A stretch of 64,000 nt of DNA from Firmicutes bacterium UBA5559 (GTDB lineage: Bacteria; Bacillota; Clostridia; Peptostreptococcales; Anaerovoracaceae): assembly GCA_002425705.1 (NCBI GenBank), contig DIMT01000023.1, positions 17,611-81,610 of the forward strand. The letters are read 5' to 3'. Both the position numbers and the translations under genes were made by a program. Shown one piece after another: positions 42,773 through 52,123 of this stretch (its first letter is position 1; every line of letters begins with the position of its first letter). The notes under the pieces are model-generated. The model was not told where the DNA came from, ran no database searches, and saw only the letters and a program-made list of their open reading frames with translations.

Positions 42773-44053
42773 TCACCTCCGGATGATAAGCATGATCAGC
42801 GCACCGGCCAACGAAACGAAGGCCATTAATATAAGTCCTGAAGCCAGGCTGTAATGATCCATGATCCATCCAAGGGCTCCTCCCGCAAAGGAAGCGCCGA
42901 TATAGGACCATCCGTTGACGATGCCGACTCCGGTCCCGCCCAGGTTAGGACCAAGAAGATCGCCCGGCAGATTGAAAATGGGAGCCTGCACCCCTTGGAT
43001 ACATCCGCCGGCGAGAAACAGCAGCAGGGTCAGCAGGGGAAGACCGAAAGAGGCGGATGCCAAAGAATCTCCCGCAAAAAAAACCAACCCCAGGGTGACG
43101 GCACTGATCAGAAAGCCAATGCAGATGGTTTGCCAGCGGCTGCTGTTAAACAGGGTATCGGAGATCCAGCCCATTCCGATGGAGAAGAAGGCCCCACCCC
43201 AGTGCATGGCGGAAGCAATGGCCGCTGCGGTAATCAAAGCCAGACAATACCCGCCAAGCCCCACCGGCTCAGTCAGGATTTTTATGATCCAGTTGACCAG
43301 ACCCCATCGGACGAATTGACTGCAGATGGCAGTCAGGCACAGCAGGTTCATGGTGGGATCCTTCAAGATGTTCCAATAGTCCCGACCAGTGGCCTTGCGG
43401 TTGTCCCCGTCTGATTTCCATTCTACCACATAACCCTTTTCTTCCGGAGTGCTTTTTACGATAAAAAAGAAAAGAATGGTCCAGAGGGCTAAAAGGACGG
43501 GGGGGATAAAGAACACCGCCCGCCAGCTGATGTAGGTAATGGCAAAACCGGCAATGGGATAAATGATGATGCCACCCAAAAAAGCAAAAGCATCAAAGAA
43601 ACCCATGAAGATTCCTTGCTTTCGAGGCGGGATCCACCGGAAGAGGATGCTGCAGCCCGGAGACCATCCCATGGAAAGAGAAAGGGAATTGACTGCCCAG
43701 AAAATGCAGAAACCGGTCATGGAGTGGGATAATCCAAAACCCACATTAGCCATTACAGCCCCCAAAGCTCCCAACAGCATCAGCAGTTTAGGATTATAAC
43801 GATCCCCCAGATATCCGGCGGCAAACTGACCCAAACCGAACCCCAGGGTGAAGATGGTGAACAGAATGCCGAACTGACTGTTGGACAGGCTGTAATCCTC
43901 CTGGATGAAGCGGGCAGCCGGCCCTAGATTATAATTGGAGGCGAAGTAAAAGGTATACAGAGTAATCATGGTGAAGAACACCTGGAGCTGGGTCTTGTGA
44001 AGGGTGCCGGTGGGAATGATTTTTTGTGATGAGGGAGCTAAATGTAGAATCAT
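42773..44053 (-). CDS. MFS transporter, anion/hexuronate-type
   Basis: A 426-residue protein with about 12 membrane helices. The loop AGYLGDRYNPKLLMLLGALG, GWSPGCSILFRWIPPRKQG, and the central loop with a soluble insert (KSTPEEKGYVVEW) resemble the ACS (anion:cation symporter) type. I took ATG 44053 because AGGAGG lies six bases upstream; an earlier in-frame start would add 15 residues without a ribosome binding site. birA follows 25 bases later on the same strand, and they may share a transcript. The substrate is unknown. Confidence 0.82.
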   Translation of the reverse strand: MILHLAPSSQKIIPTGTLHKTQLQVFFTMITLYTFYFASNYNLGPAARFIQEDYSLSNSQFGILFTIFTLGFGLGQFAAGYLGDRYNPKLLMLLGALGAVMANVGFGLSHSMTGFCIFWAVNSLSLSMGWSPGCSILFRWIPPRKQGIFMGFFDAFAFLGGIIIYPIAGFAITYISWRAVFFIPPVLLALWTILFFFIVKSTPEEKGYVVEWKSDGDNRKATGRDYWNILKDPTMNLLCLTAICSQFVRWGLVNWIIKILTEPVGLGGYCLALITAAAIASAMHWGGAFFSIGMGWISDTLFNSSRWQTICIGFLISAVTLGLVFFAGDSLASASFGLPLLTLLLFLAGGCIQGVQAPIFNLPGDLLGPNLGGTGVGIVNGWSYIGASFAGGALGWIMDHYSLASGLILMAFVSLAGALIMLIIRR

Positions 44054-44101
44054 CGGGGACCTCCTGAGGATAGCCGGCACTTTTGCGGGCGGAAACAATA
44101 A

Positions 44102-44132
44102 GGGGATACTATGTTCCTATCATAGTATCCCC
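44102..44132. terminator. Perfect 12-bp hairpin between the ABC exporter and the MFS gene
   Basis: GGGGATACTATG (44102-44113) pairs with CATAGTATCCCC (44121-44132). On the minus strand it is followed by TTATTGTTT, so it may end the ABC operon; an operator role for the MFS gene is the alternative. Confidence 0.6.
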
Positions 44133-44169
44133 AGGTGAATCGGTCCAATAAAATTTCAATAAAAAATGG

Positions 44170-46017
44170 TTAATACTGGCTGTCGTACAACTCCCGGTAG
44201 AACCCGTTGAGGGCCATCAATTCTTCATGGGACCCCTGTTCGGCGATCCGCCCTTCCCGGATGAAAAGAATCCGATCGGCATTCCGTATCGTCGATAAAC
44301 GATGGGCAATGATGAAACTGGTCCGACCCTGCATCAGGTTGGCCATAGCGTTCTGGATCAGGACTTCTGTACGGGTATCTACGGAACTGGTAGCCTCGTC
44401 CAGAATCAAAATAGGGGCGTCAGCCAGGATTGCCCGGGCAATGGTTATGAGCTGCTTCTGTCCCTGAGAAATATTAGAGGCTTCTTCATTGATGACCATA
44501 TCATAGCCCTCTGGCAGGGTTTTGATGAAATGATGGATGTGGGCAGCTTTAGCGGCTTCCGTCACGTCTTCATCGGAGCTCCTCATATTGCCGTAACGGA
44601 TGTTTTCCCGGAGGGAGCCACTGAAGAGCCAGGTGTCCTGCAGGACCATGCTGAGCATTCTGCGAAGATCGCATCTGGGAATCTCCCGAATATCTCTGTC
44701 ATCAATAAGAATCTGCCCCTTGTTCAGTTCGTAGAACCGCATCAGCAGTTTCACCAGAGTGGTTTTCCCACCACCGGTAGGTCCGACGATGGCAATCCGC
44801 TGGCCGGGGAGAGCAGTGAAGCTGAAGTCCTCAATAATACGATTTTCCGGGCTGTACCCAAAGTCAACGTTCCGGAATTCCACCTTGCCCTGTATCTGTT
44901 GGGGATGAATGCTGCAGGATTCTTCCAGGTCCTCTGCTTCTTCCTTTTCTTCCAAAATCTCGAAGACCCGTTCAGCAGCGGCAGCGGTAGACTGTAGTAC
45001 GTTGGCCACATTGGCTGCCTGGGCGATAGGTTGGTTGAAACTCCGGACATATTGAAGGAAAGCCTGGATGTTGCCGATGCTGACCTGACCTTTCAGGGCC
45101 AGATAGCCGCCAGTGATGCAGACGAAAACATAAGAAAGGTTGCCGATAAAGCCCGTGAGGGGCATCATCAGGCCGGAGAGGAATTGGGACTTGCGGGAAG
45201 CCTCTGCCAGCCGGTCGTTGATTTCGCTGAACTGGCGGATGGATTCCTCTTCTCCGTTGAAGGCCTTCACCACCAGATGGCCGGTGAACATTTCCTCTAC
45301 GTGGCTGTTAATCTCCCCTAAGAATCGCTGCTGATTCCGGAAATGGCCCTGAGAAAACCGAACCACCAGCCTTATGATGACCATGGAAAGGGGAAGGGCA
45401 ATTAAGGCAACCAAGGTCATAATGCCGTTGATATAGATCATCATGGCTACAATGCCTGCCAAGGTGGTAAAACTGGTGATGATCTGGGTGATGCTCTGGC
45501 TCAGAGACTGGTTGATGGTCTCAATATCGTTGGTAAAGCGGCTCAAAACCTCTCCATGGGTCTTTCCGTCCAGGTACTGGAGAGGAAGGCGATCCAATTT
45601 TTCGGATAAGGATTTTCGGAGACCATAAACCACTTTCTGGGAAACATCGGCCATAATAAATCCCTGGATAAAGGAGAAGAAAAAGCTAAGGCCGTATAGA
45701 GCACAGAGAAACAGAAGAATCTCCATCAGCCGGCCAAAGTCGGGTCCGTCCTTCGTCTGAATGCCGGATACCACCAGGTCGGTAGCATTGCCCAGGATGT
45801 TGGGAGAAAGAATGGTAAACACCGTACTGGCTATGGCGAAAAAGAAAACGAGGACGAGTTTTCCTTTATATGGGGCCAGCGTTTTCAGGAGTGATTTCAT
45901 GGTTCGCTTGAAATTTTTCGGTTTTTCTCCTGGCATGAGGGCCATAGCCGGCCCCCCTCCTCCGGGTCCCCTCCTTACCGGATTGGGCTGAGGAGCTGAT
46001 GTTCTTTCTTTTGTCAC
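44170..46017 (-). CDS. ABC exporter half-transporter, canonical-Walker-B subunit
   Basis: A 615-residue protein: about 45 hydrophilic N-terminal residues rich in Pro and Gly, six membrane helices (about 50-350), and an ATPase domain with Walker A GPTGGGKTT, signature NISQGQKQL, and Walker B ILILDEATSSVD with the catalytic Glu intact. The signature departs from LSGGQ. It overlaps the other half-transporter by four bases, and the two form a heterodimer like TM287/288 or BmrCD, drug or lipid exporters. Confidence 0.92.
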   Translation of the reverse strand: MTKERTSAPQPNPVRRGPGGGGPAMALMPGEKPKNFKRTMKSLLKTLAPYKGKLVLVFFFAIASTVFTILSPNILGNATDLVVSGIQTKDGPDFGRLMEILLFLCALYGLSFFFSFIQGFIMADVSQKVVYGLRKSLSEKLDRLPLQYLDGKTHGEVLSRFTNDIETINQSLSQSITQIITSFTTLAGIVAMMIYINGIMTLVALIALPLSMVIIRLVVRFSQGHFRNQQRFLGEINSHVEEMFTGHLVVKAFNGEEESIRQFSEINDRLAEASRKSQFLSGLMMPLTGFIGNLSYVFVCITGGYLALKGQVSIGNIQAFLQYVRSFNQPIAQAANVANVLQSTAAAAERVFEILEEKEEAEDLEESCSIHPQQIQGKVEFRNVDFGYSPENRIIEDFSFTALPGQRIAIVGPTGGGKTTLVKLLMRFYELNKGQILIDDRDIREIPRCDLRRMLSMVLQDTWLFSGSLRENIRYGNMRSSDEDVTEAAKAAHIHHFIKTLPEGYDMVINEEASNISQGQKQLITIARAILADAPILILDEATSSVDTRTEVLIQNAMANLMQGRTSFIIAHRLSTIRNADRILFIREGRIAEQGSHEELMALNGFYRELYDSQY

Positions 46018-47786
46018 TGGAGATCACCTCCCTCTATTGTCGATGATTCTTCTTCCTTCAGCTGGGACATGGCGATTTCCTGATAGACCGGGCAGGATTC
46101 CATCAGCTGTTGATGAGTTCCCCGGCCAACGATAGCCCCTTCTTCCAGGACGATGATCTGATCCGCATGGCGTATGGTGTTGATCCGCTGAGCCACAATC
46201 AGAACGGTGGTCCCCCTTACCTCCTCCGCCAGTGCTTGGCGGAGGGCCCGGTCTGTTTTAAAATCCAGGGCGGAAAAGCTGTCATCGAACAGAAGGAGCC
46301 TCGGATGGATGGCCAAAGCCCGGGCAATCGAAAGACGCTGCCGCTGTCCTCCGGAAACGTTTCCGCCGCCTTGGGAGACCGGGTCTTCCATCTGAAGAGG
46401 TTTTTCCAGGATAAAATCCAGGGCCTGAGAAAGCCGGGCGGCTCTTGCCAGTTCCTCAGAGTCCATCCCTGTGTTGCCAAAGCGGATATTGCTTCCCATG
46501 GTTCCGGAAAACAGGATGGCCTTTTGGGATACCAAACCCAACTGACTGCGAAGGATCTTTTGTGGGAGCCGTTGAATGTTCACTCCGTCCAACAGGATTT
46601 CTCCTTCCGTTACATCATAAAAACGGGGAATCAGGTTGATGATCGTGGACTTACCGCTGCCGGTGGAGCCGATGAGAGCGGTGGTCTTGCCCGGTTCGGC
46701 GGTGAAGCTGATATCCGTTAGTACATTTTCCGGCGCATCCGGATATCGGAAGGAAACTTTGTTAAATTCCAGCATTGCGCCGGTTTGACTTTGGGCTTCC
46801 GGTCTTGTAGAAATAGTCTCCGGATTCTCAGGATCCAGGATGGAGATTTCCTTCTTGACAACCTCCCCGATCCGCTGGGCGGAAACCATAGCCCGGGGAA
46901 TCATGATGAACATCATAGCAATAAATAGAAAGGACATGATAACCGACATGGAATACTGAATGAAGGCCATCATGCTGCCCACCTGCAGTTGGCCCAAATC
47001 AATGAGACGGGACCCTACCCAGACGATTAGCAGGGAAGACAGATTCATGACCAGGAATAGGCCAGGCATCAGCAGGGACATCATCCGGTTGACGAACATA
47101 TTGAGCTTGGTCAAATCCCTGCTAACCTCATCAAAACGATGCTGTTCGTCGGCTTGCCGATTGAATGCCCGGATAACCAGGATTCCCTGGAGCCGTTCAC
47201 CGGTGACTCGGGTCAGCCGGTCCAGCAGCTGCTGAAGCAATTTAAACTTAGGGACGGTGGTGATCATCATGATTCCCATGATCATCAGGACCAGCAGAAT
47301 GGCTACACCAATGGTCCAGGAAAGGCCGGGACTGGTGGATACAGCACCAATCAGTGCGCCGACTCCCATCAACGGGGCGAAAAATGCCATCCGAAAAATC
47401 ATGACCGAAGTGTTTTGGAGAATCTGAATGTCGCTGGTAGAACGGGTAATCAGAGAAGCGGTAGTGAAGTGGTCGAATTCCACACTGCTGAATTCCGTCA
47501 CTCGGGAAAAAAGAGCCAGCCGGATGGATCTGGAAGCCCCGGAAGCAATCCGGGAGGACAGGTAGCTGACGGCAATGGAGCAAAGGACCCCAACCAGGGC
47601 TACGGCCAGCATCAGAGTCCCGGTCTGATAAATGAAGCTCAGATTTCCAGGAATGATGCCCCGGTCGATGATTCGGGCCATAAGGCCAGGCAAGGCCAGT
47701 TCGGCCAGCACCTGGCCGAAGAGGACCAGGATCACCAGCAGGATATGCGGTATATAAGGCCGGTAATGGCCAAAGAGATGTTTCAT
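46014..47786 (-). CDS. ABC exporter half-transporter, degenerate-Walker-B subunit
   Basis: A 590-residue protein with six membrane helices (about 15-310) and an ATPase domain: Walker A GSTGSGKST, canonical signature NVSGGQRQRLSIARAL, and Walker B LLLFDDSFSALD, where the catalytic Glu is Asp. Its poor Walker B would pair with the poor signature of the partner protein, giving one degenerate and one active ATP site, as in known heterodimeric exporters. AGGGGGAGCG is the ribosome binding site. It is the first gene of the operon. Confidence 0.92.
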   Translation of the reverse strand: MKHLFGHYRPYIPHILLVILVLFGQVLAELALPGLMARIIDRGIIPGNLSFIYQTGTLMLAVALVGVLCSIAVSYLSSRIASGASRSIRLALFSRVTEFSSVEFDHFTTASLITRSTSDIQILQNTSVMIFRMAFFAPLMGVGALIGAVSTSPGLSWTIGVAILLVLMIMGIMMITTVPKFKLLQQLLDRLTRVTGERLQGILVIRAFNRQADEQHRFDEVSRDLTKLNMFVNRMMSLLMPGLFLVMNLSSLLIVWVGSRLIDLGQLQVGSMMAFIQYSMSVIMSFLFIAMMFIMIPRAMVSAQRIGEVVKKEISILDPENPETISTRPEAQSQTGAMLEFNKVSFRYPDAPENVLTDISFTAEPGKTTALIGSTGSGKSTIINLIPRFYDVTEGEILLDGVNIQRLPQKILRSQLGLVSQKAILFSGTMGSNIRFGNTGMDSEELARAARLSQALDFILEKPLQMEDPVSQGGGNVSGGQRQRLSIARALAIHPRLLLFDDSFSALDFKTDRALRQALAEEVRGTTVLIVAQRINTIRHADQIIVLEEGAIVGRGTHQQLMESCPVYQEIAMSQLKEEESSTIEGGDLQ

Positions 47787-47810
47787 GGATTCGCTCCCCC
47801 TTTTTATTGG

Positions 47811-47826
47811 CCGACCTGCCGGTCGG
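47811..47826. promoter_or_regulatory. Operator-like palindrome at the ABC exporter start
   Basis: CCGACC-TGCC-GGTCGG at 47811-47826 lies just downstream of the predicted transcription start near 47831, where a TetR- or MarR-type repressor would block the polymerase. No such regulator is nearby. Confidence 0.55.
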
Positions 47827-47837
47827 ACCGATATATT

Positions 47838-47866
47838 ATTATAATCTCAAATAAGTCGGAAGGCAA
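47838..47866 (-). promoter_or_regulatory. Promoter of the ABC exporter operon
   Basis: On the minus strand, TTGCCT (47866-47861), 17 bases, TATAAT (47843-47838). Confidence 0.7.
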
Positions 47867-47873
47867 ATACCAT

Positions 47874-47902
47874 TTGCCAAGATGGGTAAAAAGTGGCATA
47901 AT
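47874..47902 (+). promoter_or_regulatory. Promoter of metG
   Basis: TTGCCA (47874-47879), 17 bases, CATAAT (47897-47902) with an extended TG. Its -35 and that of the divergent ABC promoter form a palindrome GGCAAAT-ACC-ATTTGCC (47862-47878). Confidence 0.65.
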
Positions 47903-47963
47903 TTAGGGATACTAACCGTTAATGGGTTCTCTCATTCGAGGATTCCGGGAAAGGAAAAAGAAA

Positions 47964-49886
47964 ATGACAGAGAAAAAAGGAAAATATTACATTACCACCC
48001 CGATCTATTATCCCAGCTCCAACCTGCACATCGGCCACACCTATTGTACCGTGATGGCGGACGCCATGGCTCGGTTCAAAAGGCTGTCCGGCTATGATGT
48101 CCGGTTCCTGACGGGGACCGATGAACATGGACAGAAGCTGCAGGCTGCCGCAGAGAAAGCAGGCATGACGCCTCAGGCTTATGTGGATAACGTGGTGGCA
48201 GGCATAAAAGAACTTTGGAAGACCATGGAGATCTCTTACGACGATTTTATCCGGACCACGGAGCCCAGGCACAAGGAGAGGGTTCAGCGGATCTTCATGA
48301 AAATGTATGAAAACGGCGACATCTATCAGGGAGAGTACGAAGGAATGTACTGTACTCCTTGCGAATCCTTCTGGACAGAAAGCCAGCTTCACGATGGAAA
48401 TTGTCCCGACTGCGGCCGGCCGGTTCAGAAAGCCAAGGAAGATGCCTATTTCTTCCGGCTTTCCCGGTATGAGCAAAAGCTGATCGACCTGTTTGAAAAC
48501 AATCCGGAATTCCTCCAGCCCGAGTCCCGGCGGAATGAAATGCTCAGCTTCGTTCGGCAGGGTCTGGAAGACCTGTGCATCTCCAGGTCCACCTTTAACT
48601 GGGGCATTCCCGTGCCCCTGAATGATAAGCACGTTATCTATGTGTGGCTGGATGCCCTTTCCAACTACATCACCGCTTTGGGTTATCCCGATGAGACGGA
48701 GCTGTATGAAACATACTGGCCGGCGGATGTCCACCTGGTGGGCAAGGAAATCGTCCGGTTCCACACGGTCATCTGGCCGGCGATGCTGATGTCCATGGGT
48801 GCCCCGCTGCCCAAACAGGTTCTGGGACACGGATGGCTGCTGCTGGAAGGGGGCAAGATGTCCAAATCCAAAGGCAATGTGGTGGATCCGGTGAAACTGA
48901 TCGAGCGATATGGCATCGATGCCCTGAAATATTTCCTGCTCCGGGAGTACACCTTCGGGCAGGACGGGATCTTTACCAACGAAGTCATGCTGAACCGGAT
49001 GAACTACGATTTGGCCAATGACCTGGGCAACCTGGTTTCACGGACCGTCAGCATGATTGAAAAATATTGCGGCGGAACAGTTCCGGAAAGCAAGGTCCCG
49101 GGAGACCACGATGAGGAACTGAAAGCGGTGGCTACCGCTGCTGCGGCCAAAGTGGAAGCCCATATGGACCGATTCAGCTTCAATCTGGCCTTGGAAGAAA
49201 TCTGGGTCCTCATCCGCAGGACCAATAAGTATATTGATGAGACCTCTCCCTGGGTACTGGCCAAGGATCCGGCCAATCAGGAACGGCTGGATACGGTCAT
49301 GCACAATCTGGCCGAATCCCTGCGTATCGTCTCCATTCTGATCAACCCCTTTATGGCGGCCACATCCAAAGAGATCCGGAAGCAGCTGGGTCTTTGGTTT
49401 GCTGAAGTGGAATGGCAGGATTCCTTTGTCTTCGATGCCATGGGTGGGGAGACAGTGAAAAAGGGGGATCCTATTTTCCCCCGGCTGGATATCGAAAAAG
49501 AATTGGCCGAACTGGAAGCCATGATAGGGACTGGTGGAGAAGATGCCAATATCCCCCTGGAACTGAAGCCGGCAATCGAGTACGACGATTTTGCCAAGAT
49601 CGACTTCCGGGTGGGTACTATCCTGAAAGCGGAAAAGCATCCCAAGGCGGACAAACTGCTGGTATTCCAGGTAAAAATGGGCACGGAAACCCGGCAGGTG
49701 ATTTCCGGTGTTGCAGAAAGCTTCAAACCAGAGGAAGCGGTGGGTCGGCAGGTGGTAGTAGTAGCCAACCTGAAGCCCAGGATGCTCCGGGGGATGGAGT
49801 CCAAAGGCATGCTCCTATTCGCCGACAACGGGGAACGCTGCGAGTTCGTGACCACTACAGCCCCGGATGGAGAAACGGTCAGCTAA
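47964..49886 (+). CDS. metG: Methionyl-tRNA synthetase
   Basis: A 640-residue class I synthetase. HIGH is at 22-25 (NLHIGHTY), the zinc knuckle reads CTPCESF ... CPDCGRP, and KMSKS is in GGKMSKSKGNVV. A C-terminal tRNA-binding (EMAP/Arc1p-like) domain from about residue 535 starts at FAKIDFRVG and is typical of MetRS2 and bacterial dimers. ATG 47964 after GGAAAGGAAAAAG is preferred to an in-frame start at 47922. TatD follows ten bases later. Confidence 0.96.
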   Translation: MTEKKGKYYITTPIYYPSSNLHIGHTYCTVMADAMARFKRLSGYDVRFLTGTDEHGQKLQAAAEKAGMTPQAYVDNVVAGIKELWKTMEISYDDFIRTTEPRHKERVQRIFMKMYENGDIYQGEYEGMYCTPCESFWTESQLHDGNCPDCGRPVQKAKEDAYFFRLSRYEQKLIDLFENNPEFLQPESRRNEMLSFVRQGLEDLCISRSTFNWGIPVPLNDKHVIYVWLDALSNYITALGYPDETELYETYWPADVHLVGKEIVRFHTVIWPAMLMSMGAPLPKQVLGHGWLLLEGGKMSKSKGNVVDPVKLIERYGIDALKYFLLREYTFGQDGIFTNEVMLNRMNYDLANDLGNLVSRTVSMIEKYCGGTVPESKVPGDHDEELKAVATAAAAKVEAHMDRFSFNLALEEIWVLIRRTNKYIDETSPWVLAKDPANQERLDTVMHNLAESLRIVSILINPFMAATSKEIRKQLGLWFAEVEWQDSFVFDAMGGETVKKGDPIFPRLDIEKELAELEAMIGTGGEDANIPLELKPAIEYDDFAKIDFRVGTILKAEKHPKADKLLVFQVKMGTETRQVISGVAESFKPEEAVGRQVVVVANLKPRMLRGMESKGMLLFADNGERCEFVTTTAPDGETVS

Positions 49887-49896
49887 GGAGAAAGAA

Positions 49897-50730
49897 ATGC
49901 TTTTTGATTCCCATACCCATTTGAACAATGAAGATTATAAAGAGGAGGACGTCCGACGGATTGCCGGAGAAATCGAAAAATCCAAGGTATCCTATGTGGT
50001 GGACGTGGGCTTTGATCTGGAGAGCTCCTACAATGCCCTCCGCCATGCAGAGACTTATCCCTGGTGTTACGCGGCGGTTGGCTGCCACCCCCATGAAGCC
50101 TCCCGGATGGATGAAGATCAGCTGATCATGTTCCGAAGCCTGGCTAAAAAGGATAAGGTCCGGGCCATCGGAGAAATCGGTCTGGATTATTACCGGAATC
50201 TGTCTCCCAGGGAAGATCAGCAGTACTGGTTTCGTCGTCAGATAAAACTGGCTAATGAACTGAAGATGCCTATCATCATCCACGATCGGGACGCCAACCA
50301 GGACGTCCTGGATATTCTCAAGGAGGAGGGGGCCTTTTCCGAGGAACGATGCTCCTGGTTTCCGAAACGTCGGGGCCCTGAGGGAACTTTCGTCAAGGAT
50401 GCCCGGGTGCTGATGCATTGCTACTCCGGCAGCCGGGAGCTGGCTCAGCAGTATGTAAAACTGGGGGCCACCATATCCCTGGCAGGCCCGATTACCTACA
50501 AGAACAACCGAAAAGGGTTGGAAGTGGCAGAATCCATTCCTCTGGAATTCCTGTTGGTGGAAACGGATGCCCCCTATCTGACTCCGGAGCCCTTCCGAGG
50601 CAGGAGGAACAGTTCCCCCCTGGTGGAATACACCGTTGCCCGATTGGCCGAAATCAAAGGGATTTCCTTTGAGGAAGCCGGAAAGATAACCTGCGAAAAT
50701 GCCAAGGTTTTCTTTGACATCAAGTTGTGA
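49897..50730 (+). CDS. tatD: TatD-family metal-dependent DNase/hydrolase
   Basis: A 277-residue TIM barrel with metal ligands in DSHTHLN, AIGEIGLDYYRN, IIHDRDA, LMHCYSGS and VETDAPYLTPEPFRGRRN. An extra loop of about 20 residues (EERCSWFPKRRGPEGTFVKD) sits before the HCYSGS strand. Family members degrade DNA 3' ends. Linkage to metG is a standard bacterial arrangement. ATG 49897 follows AAGGAGAAAGAA. Confidence 0.92.
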   Translation: MLFDSHTHLNNEDYKEEDVRRIAGEIEKSKVSYVVDVGFDLESSYNALRHAETYPWCYAAVGCHPHEASRMDEDQLIMFRSLAKKDKVRAIGEIGLDYYRNLSPREDQQYWFRRQIKLANELKMPIIIHDRDANQDVLDILKEEGAFSEERCSWFPKRRGPEGTFVKDARVLMHCYSGSRELAQQYVKLGATISLAGPITYKNNRKGLEVAESIPLEFLLVETDAPYLTPEPFRGRRNSSPLVEYTVARLAEIKGISFEEAGKITCENAKVFFDIKL

Positions 50731-50736
50731 TATAAT
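50728..50736 (+). promoter_or_regulatory. Extended -10 promoter just before tilS
   Basis: TGATATAAT at 50728-50736 ends nine bases before the tilS ATG, so a transcript would begin about three bases before the start codon. A TTGACA at 50714 is spaced too closely to serve as its -35. Confidence 0.45.
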
Positions 50737-50745
50737 CATTCTGTT

Positions 50746-52071
50746 ATGATTAAAAAAGTAAAAGAGACGATCGAACAGCACGGTCTGGTCGACCCTTCTG
50801 AAAATCAGCACATCGTATTAGGCCTCTCCGGAGGACCTGATTCTTTGTGCCTTTTTCATGTGCTGACGGAGATGAAAAAAGAGCTGAACGTTAAGATTCA
50901 TCCGGTCCATGTCAACCACCTGTTCCGTCCCGGAGCAGCGGAAGAAGATCAGTGCTTTGTGGAAGAACTCTGCCGAAGCTTCGGGCTGGAATGCCGGACT
51001 TTCGTGGTGGACTGCGATGCAAAGGCACGGGCGGAAGGAATCAGCAGCGAGGAAGCCGGCCGAAAGGCCCGGTACGAGTCCTTTTATCAGGTGGCTGAAG
51101 ATATCATGAAAAGAGAATCCATCCCCGGAGACCGGATCCGGATTGCCGTCGGCCAGAACCAGAATGATCAGGCAGAAACCCTGCTGATGCGGATTTTGCG
51201 GGGAACCGGTCCGGATGGTCTGGCAGGCATCGATTATATTCGGGAAGGGAAAAAAGGTGTCCGGATCATACGGCCCCTTCTGGACATTCCCAGGGAGGCC
51301 ATTGAAACCTATTGCCTGGAGCACCGGCTGAAACCCCGGGAGGATCACACCAATAAGGAGGCCATCTATACCAGGAATAAGATTCGCCTGGAATTGATAC
51401 CCTGGCTGGAGCAGCAGTTCAACCCGGAGCTTCGGGAAGCCCTGGTCCGACTTTCTGCCATTGCCCGACAAGATAAAGAATGCCTGGCTGAGTTGGTGAA
51501 GGAGGCTGATCGAACCCCTCTGACCACCGATCAATACGCCGGCCTTCATCCGGCGATACGAAAGAGGCTGATCCTCCGCAAACTGGCAGAGAAGGGACTG
51601 GAGCAGGGGGTGGCGTCGGTACACCTGACCAGGGCGGATCAACTGATTCTTCTGGGCAGAACCGGAAGCCGCCTTGATTTTCCGGAAGGTTTCTGCCTAA
51701 AAATAGAATATGGAAATATTCTGATTGAAAAAGAGGAAAAGGACCCGGAGAAGGGTATATACTATCCCATTGAATTCGATTGGAAGGGTCAGAAGTTTCA
51801 GCTGAGGACCAGGATTCCCGGGGATGTCATTCGCCTTCCCGGACTGGGAGGGCGGAAAAAGCTGCAGAATTTCCTGGTGGATCAGAAAATTCCCAGAGAA
51901 CAGAGGGAACGGATCCCCTTGCTGGCAGCCGGCAATCGGATTCTGGTGATTATCGGCGATGAGATCAGCGGAAGGGAAACGGGGCTTTCCCGATCCCGCA
52001 CGGAAGATGGATTTGACCTGTCCGAGGGACTGGTTCAGAGACTTCTTGTTGAATTCGATAAAAAAGCGTGA
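50746..52071 (+). CDS. tilS: tRNA(Ile)-lysidine synthetase
   Basis: A 441-residue enzyme with the PP-loop SGGPDS at 28-33, HVNHLFR, GQNQNDQAETLLMRILRGTG, and C-terminal TilS domains (GVRIIRPLL, RIPGDVIRLPGLGG). It makes lysidine at position 34 of tRNA-Ile(CAU), an essential step. There is no strong ribosome binding site before the ATG, which fits either read-through translation from tatD, 15 bases upstream, or a near-leaderless mRNA. Confidence 0.94.
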   Translation: MIKKVKETIEQHGLVDPSENQHIVLGLSGGPDSLCLFHVLTEMKKELNVKIHPVHVNHLFRPGAAEEDQCFVEELCRSFGLECRTFVVDCDAKARAEGISSEEAGRKARYESFYQVAEDIMKRESIPGDRIRIAVGQNQNDQAETLLMRILRGTGPDGLAGIDYIREGKKGVRIIRPLLDIPREAIETYCLEHRLKPREDHTNKEAIYTRNKIRLELIPWLEQQFNPELREALVRLSAIARQDKECLAELVKEADRTPLTTDQYAGLHPAIRKRLILRKLAEKGLEQGVASVHLTRADQLILLGRTGSRLDFPEGFCLKIEYGNILIEKEEKDPEKGIYYPIEFDWKGQKFQLRTRIPGDVIRLPGLGGRKKLQNFLVDQKIPREQRERIPLLAAGNRILVIIGDEISGRETGLSRSRTEDGFDLSEGLVQRLLVEFDKKA

Positions 52072-52077
52072 TAAAAT
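52049..52077 (+). promoter_or_regulatory. Promoter of ftsH
   Basis: TTGAAT (52049-52054), 17 bases, TAAAAT (52072-52077), overlapping the tilS stop codon. Confidence 0.65.
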
Positions 52078-52123
52078 AGTGTGGCTATAACAAAAAGGTC
52101 AAGTTACAAGGGGGACAACATCA

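Noticed and set aside
50714..50719. TTGACA as the -35 of the tilS promoter
   Set aside because: The spacer to TATAAT is only 11 bases, too short for sigma-A.
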